The notes below the pieces were generated by a model. That model was given only the letters and a program-made list of their open reading frames with translations, had not been told where the DNA came from and did not search any database. The translations under genes were made by a program, and so were the position numbers. A DNA stretch of 64,000 nt, from assembly GCA_003255065.1 (NCBI GenBank), contig QAOA01006865.1:62001-126000 (forward strand). The letters are read 5' to 3'. The DNA comes from Cercis canadensis. Its lineage: Eukaryota; Streptophyta; Magnoliopsida; Fabales; Fabaceae. Below are positions 58,641 through 64,000 of this stretch, in pieces; position 1 is the first letter of the stretch; each line of letters begins with the position of its first letter.

Positions 58641-60145
58641 AAGGTGGTATTTTACAGTATTTTCAATAATTGTTCAGACAGAAATAATAAGATACTACTT
58701 ATTTTATTTAGTAGAGAAAAATATAAAAATCAAATAATTTTCTTGAACAGTTGCAATTAGAACGGGTTATGTCTCATTTATGTGTTTGAAAATTGTCCTA
58801 CTTTTCATTTAAGCTCTAAATCAAACTTCCAAATAGGGAAAATTTTATTGTAAGTCATGTACAATAATTTTTTCCAATAACTATTAAGTTTATAATTTGG
58901 TTTTTCAAGGCTTGCGATATTTCACTTTTAGGTTCATTCTTGCACACGATTCTTCAATATAGTGTTATTTATGGAACCAAAATAAACGAAAACAATCAAA
59001 TAAAAAGATGGAAAACATAAATAGGTAATATTTAAGTAGGTAATCAATAGGAAAGAAGTAAATGATGTCCCCACAAGTTCTAGAAGAATACCCTTTTTAC
59101 GAGCATGTTATGGAACAAAATTTGGTGCTTTTTATTTTATAAAAAGAACAAAGATTTGGTTGAATCTTTTCTTGATTTATTAAGCACTATTTCTAGGATT
59201 GAAGACAGAGATTATAAGAGCACATTAATTTCAATTATGTCTTACGGAATTTTGGTAGGGAAACAAAATGACCGCGGTCTATACTAGCACAAATTTACCT
59301 TTAGAAGAATCTACCCATTGCTGAAATGAGGATTTGCTTTTCAATTGGAGCTTAGGGTGCAAGGTTTTGTTTGATTGTGCACAATATAAAGCTTACAGAT
59401 GTAGTTATTTATGTCATTCTCTTCTAAATAAAACACCGTTGTGCTTTCAAAACAAAGACCAAATGTATCAATTCCATTATGACTTCCCTTTCTTGTGGGT
59501 GCAATTATTCAAATTTATGCAAGAGGGCTAGACCATACTATTTTAGGTTCTTCACTGTTAAGATTATAGACGATTCATTTTTGGAAAGCAGCTCTATGCA
59601 AAAATGCTTGTTATCATGCCAATACTTGAAAGTAGCATCATGACACACATCTTTATAAAGATTATTTTAGGCAGACAAATTTGACACAGAAAGCTTGTCT
59701 AATTTTGTCATAATACTACTTAACATACAATGCAGGATTTTTTAATGCAACTCAAATAATGTTGATGCTCTTGACATTGCTCTGCAGTTAATTAGGTTGT
59801 TCTTCTTGATTGTTTCATCATTTTGTCTTAGTTATTATCTTAGCCATATCAGAAAGGGGAAACAATGGAATTTTACCCCTCGGTCCATGTCTAGAATATT
59901 TCTACACTCTTTAATTTATGTAAAAAGCATTCTTATGTAACTTTGTATTTTAACATCTGAATTTCAACGAAAATCAAAAGCAAGGGTTTTCACAATCGTA
60001 TAGTTTCAATGTATACCATTCTTGTAATTCATCCAATAATCTTAAGTTAAAGGTATTTGATGTAGTGCTGCCCTTGTTATTATTATATATGAAATTAAAA
60101 CTTGTTATTAATTTTCTCAATACATGAAGAGGCTACATAGCCTAA
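58641..60145 (-). repeat. Tandem-array unit 9, right part (old type)
   Basis: Resumes unit 9 after the Mutator-like element with the older variant set (cagacagaaataat, attgtcctac, an extra segment near 59,222-59,260). The plus-strand open frame at 59,105-59,287 is not conserved between units and is not called. Confidence 0.88.
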
Positions 60146-60272
60146 TTAAGATGAGGGAGATGGGCTTTTGGCTATCAAAGTGCATCTCTTCCAAATTTGC
60201 TAGCCCCTTGTCAAAATTTGAGAAATGGTACTTTTGAAGTATGGGTCCAATGCCAAGGAGTTCATCAAATCC
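60146..60272 (-). pseudogene. Array copy 10, 3' remnant
   Basis: Only the last third of the gene is left, from the stop at 60,146-60,148 to about 60,272. The remaining coding part including the ATG (about 260 bp) is deleted. The promoter region, with its TATA box at 60,353-60,360, is intact beside the remnant. Confidence 0.85.
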
Positions 60273-62148
60273 ATATTTTCTAATGATTGTTTTTTGTTGT
60301 TGTTAGCTATGCAGTAGTTTTGGTGGTGGGAGTATGTGGATTAAAAAATTACTTTTATAGAGGTCGAAAAGTCTTCTCAATGTCATCAATAAATGGAATA
60401 AGTTTCGAATTAATTTATTAAGGAGATCAGTTTAGATTGCACTTAAATTCTACATATAATGAATAATCATTTCCCCTCTAACTTCCAATAAAAATATTTA
60501 CTATCGCTCAATATATTCTTTGAATGGAAAATTTTAAATCTTCATAATTATTTCTTTGGATTTCAAAAGCAAAAAAAAAAAAAATGCTTTCGATAAACAG
60601 CTAGTCATTTAAAACAAAAGGTATTTTTTTAGAGTATTTTCAATAATTGTTCAAACATAAATAATAAGATACTACTTATTTTATATAGTAGCGAACAATA
60701 TAATTATCTAATAATTTTCTTGAACAGTTGCAATTAGAATGGGTTCTGTCTCATTTATTTGTTTGAAAATTGTCCTACTTTTCATTTCAGCTCTAAATCA
60801 TAGTTCCAAATGGAGAAAATTTTATTGTAAGTTATGTACAATATTTCTTTTCCTTAACTATTAAGTTTATAACTTGGTTATTCAAGGCTTGCGATGTCTC
60901 ACTTTTAGGTTCATTCTTGTACATGATTCTTCAATATAGTGTTATTTTTGGAACGAAAATAAATGAAAAGAATCAAATAAAAAGATGGAAAACATAAATT
61001 GGTGATATTTAAGTACGTAATCAATAGGAAAGAAGTAAATGATGTCCCCACAAGTTCTAGAAGATTACACTTTTTTCGAGCACGTTATGGAACAAAATTT
61101 GGTGCTTTAATTTTATAAGGAGAACAAAGATTTGGATTGTCTCCTTTCTTGATTTATTAAGCGTTCTTTCTAGGATTGAAGGCAGAGATTATAAGAGCAC
61201 AATCATTTCGATTATGTTTTACAGAATTTTGGTATGGAAACAAAATGACTGCGGTTTATACCAGCACAAATTTACCTGTAGAAGAATCTACCCATTGCTA
61301 AAATAAGGATTTGCTTGTCAATTAAAGCTTGGGGTGCAAGGTTTTGTTTGATTCTGCACAACACAAACCTTACAGATGTAGTTATTTATGGTATTCTCTT
61401 CTAAATAAAACACCGTTGTGCTTTTAGAACAAAGACCAAATGTATGAATTCCATTATGACTTCCCTTTCTTGTGGGTACAATTATTCAAATTTTTGCAAA
61501 AGGGCTAGACCATACTTTTTTAGGTTCATTAGTGTTAAGATTAGAGACGCATATGGCTTGACTTTCTTTAAGACAATTCGTTTTTGGAAAGCAACTCTAT
61601 GCATAAATACTAGTTATCATGCCACTACTTGAAAGTAGCATCATGACACACATCTTTATAAAGATTATTTTTGGCGGACAAGTTTGTCAAAGAAAGCTTG
61701 TCCAATTTTGTCATAATACTACTTAACATACAATGCATGATTTTTTAATACAACTCAACTAATGTTGATGCTCTTGACATTGCTCTCCAGTTAATAAGGT
61801 TGTTCTTCTCGTTTGTTTCATGGTTTTTTCTTAGTTATTATCATAGCCATATAAGATATAGGAAACAATTGAATTTTACCCCTCGGTCCATGTCTAGAAT
61901 ATTTCTACACTCTTTAATTTAGGAAAAAAGCATTCTTACGTAACTTCATATTTTAACATCTGAATTTTAATGAAAAACAAAAACAAGGGTTTTCATAATC
62001 GTATAGCTTCAATGTATACCTTTCTTGTAATTCATCCAATAACCTTAAGTTAAAGATATTTGATGTTGTGCTGCCCTTGTTATTATTATATATGAAATTA
62101 AAACTTGTTATTAATTTTCTCAATACATGAAAAGGCTACTTAGCCTAA
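60146..62148 (-). repeat. Tandem-array unit 10 (old type, gene body deleted)
   Basis: 2,003 bp, shortened by the deletion in the gene. The spacer is of the old type, with the extra segment near 61,198-61,240. The open frame at 61,444-61,632 is not conserved. Confidence 0.88.
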
Positions 62149-62534
62149 TTAAGATGAAGGAGATGGGCTTTTGGAGATCAAAGCATATCTCTTCCAAATT
62201 TGCTGGCCCTTGTCAAAATTTGAGAAATGGTACTTTTGAAGTCTGGGTCCAATGCCAAGGAATTCATCAAATCCAAGTGACAACGCTGCCCTAAACGGTT
62301 CTCAAGTTCATTACAACATTCCTCAATTACTGTGCCTTTTCCAAAAACTATACTTCCAGAAATTTGATCACGACATATATGGAGTCAATCTAGATCCACA
62401 TTTCTCTAGATGTTGAACCCATTCTGGTGAGGGCTGGGGAGGGTGTTCTGAGGATAGCCCGAGGGACACCAACAAACCACTGCAAGCTGCAAGGACACCA
62501 TCATATGGAGGAAGTTATTGCTGAATCTTGGCAT
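62149..62534 (-). pseudogene. Array copy 11, frameshifted pseudogene
   Basis: Full extent of the gene, with ATG at 62,532-62,534 and stop position at 62,149-62,151, but 386 bp long. One base is lost in the signal-peptide region (gcaaggacacc), one gained near the second cysteine (catatatgg) and one lost near the C-terminus (ggcccttg). No secreted six-cysteine product can be made. Confidence 0.85.
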
Positions 62535-63163
62535 AGTTTTTAACGATTAAGATTTTTTCTGTGAGCTATGCAATAGTTTTGGTGGTGGGATGTGGATTGA
62601 AAAACTACTTTTATAGAGGTCTAAAATTCTTCTCAATATCATCAATAAATGGTATAAGTTTCGAATCAATTTATTAAGGAGATCAGTTCAAATTGCACTT
62701 CGATTCTACATGTAATGAATAATCATTCCCCCTCTCACTTCTAATAACAATATTTACTATCACTCAATATATTCTTTGAATGAAAAATTTTAAATCTTCA
62801 TAATCGTTTCTTTAGATTTCAAAAACAAAAAAAAAAAATCTTCTGATAAACAACTAGTCATTTAAAACAAAGGGTGTTTTTTGAGAGTATTTTCAATAAT
62901 TGTTCTGAGAGAAATAATAAGATACTACTTATTTCATTTAGTAGAGAAAAATATAAAATTAGAATAATTTCCTTGAACAGTTGCAATTAGAAAGGGTTCT
63001 ATCTCATTTATGTGTTTGGAAATTGTCCTTTTTTTTTTTTTTTTATTTAAGCTCAGAATCAAAGTTCCAAATATGGAAAATTTTATTGTAGGTCATTTGC
63101 AATAATTCTTTTCATTAACTATTAAGTTTATAAGTTGGTTCTTCAAGGCTTACCATATTTCAC
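62149..63163 (-). repeat. Tandem-array unit 11, truncated: right end of the array
   Basis: Gene copy 11, promoter region and the first part of the spacer. Similarity to the other units stops at about 63,163, within the segment that elsewhere reads 'tatttcacttttaggttc'. A T run at 63,029-63,044 is unique to this unit. Confidence 0.85.
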
Positions 63164-64000
63164 CTTCGTTAACTATTTGAGTTATCATAATAAACCTTTA
63201 CTTGTTGTAATGTTATATCAACTAATTCTTTATGATTTGTGAACATCACTATCAATTGTGTCTTCTAAATACAATTTTCACTGACCTAGTGAATTAGTTT
63301 TAATATTATTTATGAATTCCATGAAACATTATCTACTATTAATACTTTACGTTTTGGAAATAAACTCTATTATATATTTTGATAATAAGAATAAATTACT
63401 CTAATACTATTAGACATGGTACTAGTGGCTTGTCTAGGATCCCACAGAAGGATAAATAGAGCATTATACTGTTACTATCATTATTCAATTTCGTAATCTA
63501 TCAAATCAAAATTAATGAATGAAAACATTTTGTGTATGTAAGATTTCTTTCTTTCCCCCCCCNNNNNNNNNNNNNNNNNNNNNNNNNNNNNNNNNNNNNN
63601 NNNNNNNNNNNNNNNNNNNNNNNNCCCCCCCCCCCCCCCCCCTAATAATTCAACTAGTGCATGTGCTTAAGGATCAATAACTACTAAATTAACTCTATAT
63701 ATACATACACCTATCACATAGTTAATGTGCTCATATTTCTCTTATAATTAGCATGGAAAAACAAAAGCTACTTTTAGCAAGTAGCAGATAAATATTGTGA
63801 TGCATAAAGGAGGCATGATCCTGTATATATTTTGTTTTATTTGGAAGTGGTCCTGCCAACATTTTGAACAGTTTTACCTAGTAAATCAGTATTTGTCTTG
63901 TCATTCTTTCCCTAATCTAGTGAACTTTGAAATAAGACATTACTGATGGTTTGTTTGCCACAAATGAAGATGCCAAATAAAACTTGTTAAGAGTAGTAAC
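63164..64000. other. Non-array flank with assembly gap
   Basis: AT-rich sequence unrelated to the array, with no supported gene or repeat. 62 N's at 63,563-63,624 are flanked on both sides by C homopolymers (8 and 18 bases), i.e. a sequencing stop at a poly-C tract. Confidence 0.7.

Noticed and set aside
63553-63642. C-rich tract on both sides of the N run as a possible i-motif/G-quadruplex site
   Set aside because: Perfect homopolymers abutting a gap are more likely sequencing or assembly artefact.

Overview
The window is nuclear DNA of a flowering plant, most likely a eudicot. It is AT-rich, its genes are intron-poor and widely spaced, and it carries Ty3/Gypsy elements of the Athila lineage (primed by tRNA-Asp) plus a Mutator-like DNA transposon. 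Nothing in it fixes the species. It contains no rRNA, tRNA, CRISPR or prokaryote-type operon.

The host component is a head-to-tail tandem array of a unit of about 2,244 bp. Each unit carries one minus-strand, intronless gene for a 128-residue secreted protein with six cysteines. These belong to the plant prolamin-like / ECA1 / 'down-regulated in DIF1 11' type, a family known mainly from female-gametophyte secreted proteins. Eleven copies can be traced. Copies 1-6 and 8 are open (copy 1 is cut by the window edge). Copy 7 is split by a retrotransposon. Copies 9-11 are pseudogenes. Units 1-8 are nearly identical, whereas units 9-11 are older and diverged. The switch falls inside a spacer near 36.0 kb. 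The array ends near 63.16 kb and the last 0.8 kb is unrelated.

Two composite insertions interrupt the array. (i) 13,702-33,118 is an Athila-type element (A) with a perfect 5-bp target duplication (ATATT) inside gene copy 7. A second Athila-type element (B, 23,426-32,406) sits inside it. The right part of the nest is damaged: a one-base N at 31,093 replaces the 3' interior of B, and B's 3' LTR is fused directly to a truncated 3' LTR of A. (ii) 38,132-58,631 is a Mutator-like element with terminal inverted repeats of about 163 bp and a perfect 9-bp target duplication (TTAAAACAA) in unit 9. It contains a decayed MuDR-type transposase, a GRF zinc-finger gene fragment on the opposite strand, a probable solo LTR of about 4.3 kb inside another repeat, and a minus-strand Athila-type element (C, 47,318-57,719) whose 5' LTR is mostly lost.

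When both composites are removed, the interrupted units regain array length (unit 7 becomes exactly 2,243 bp), which confirms the nesting. All gag-pol and transposase reading frames have stops or frameshifts, so the only plausibly functional genes are the small secreted-protein copies, each with a conserved TATA box about 80 bp upstream of its ATG.
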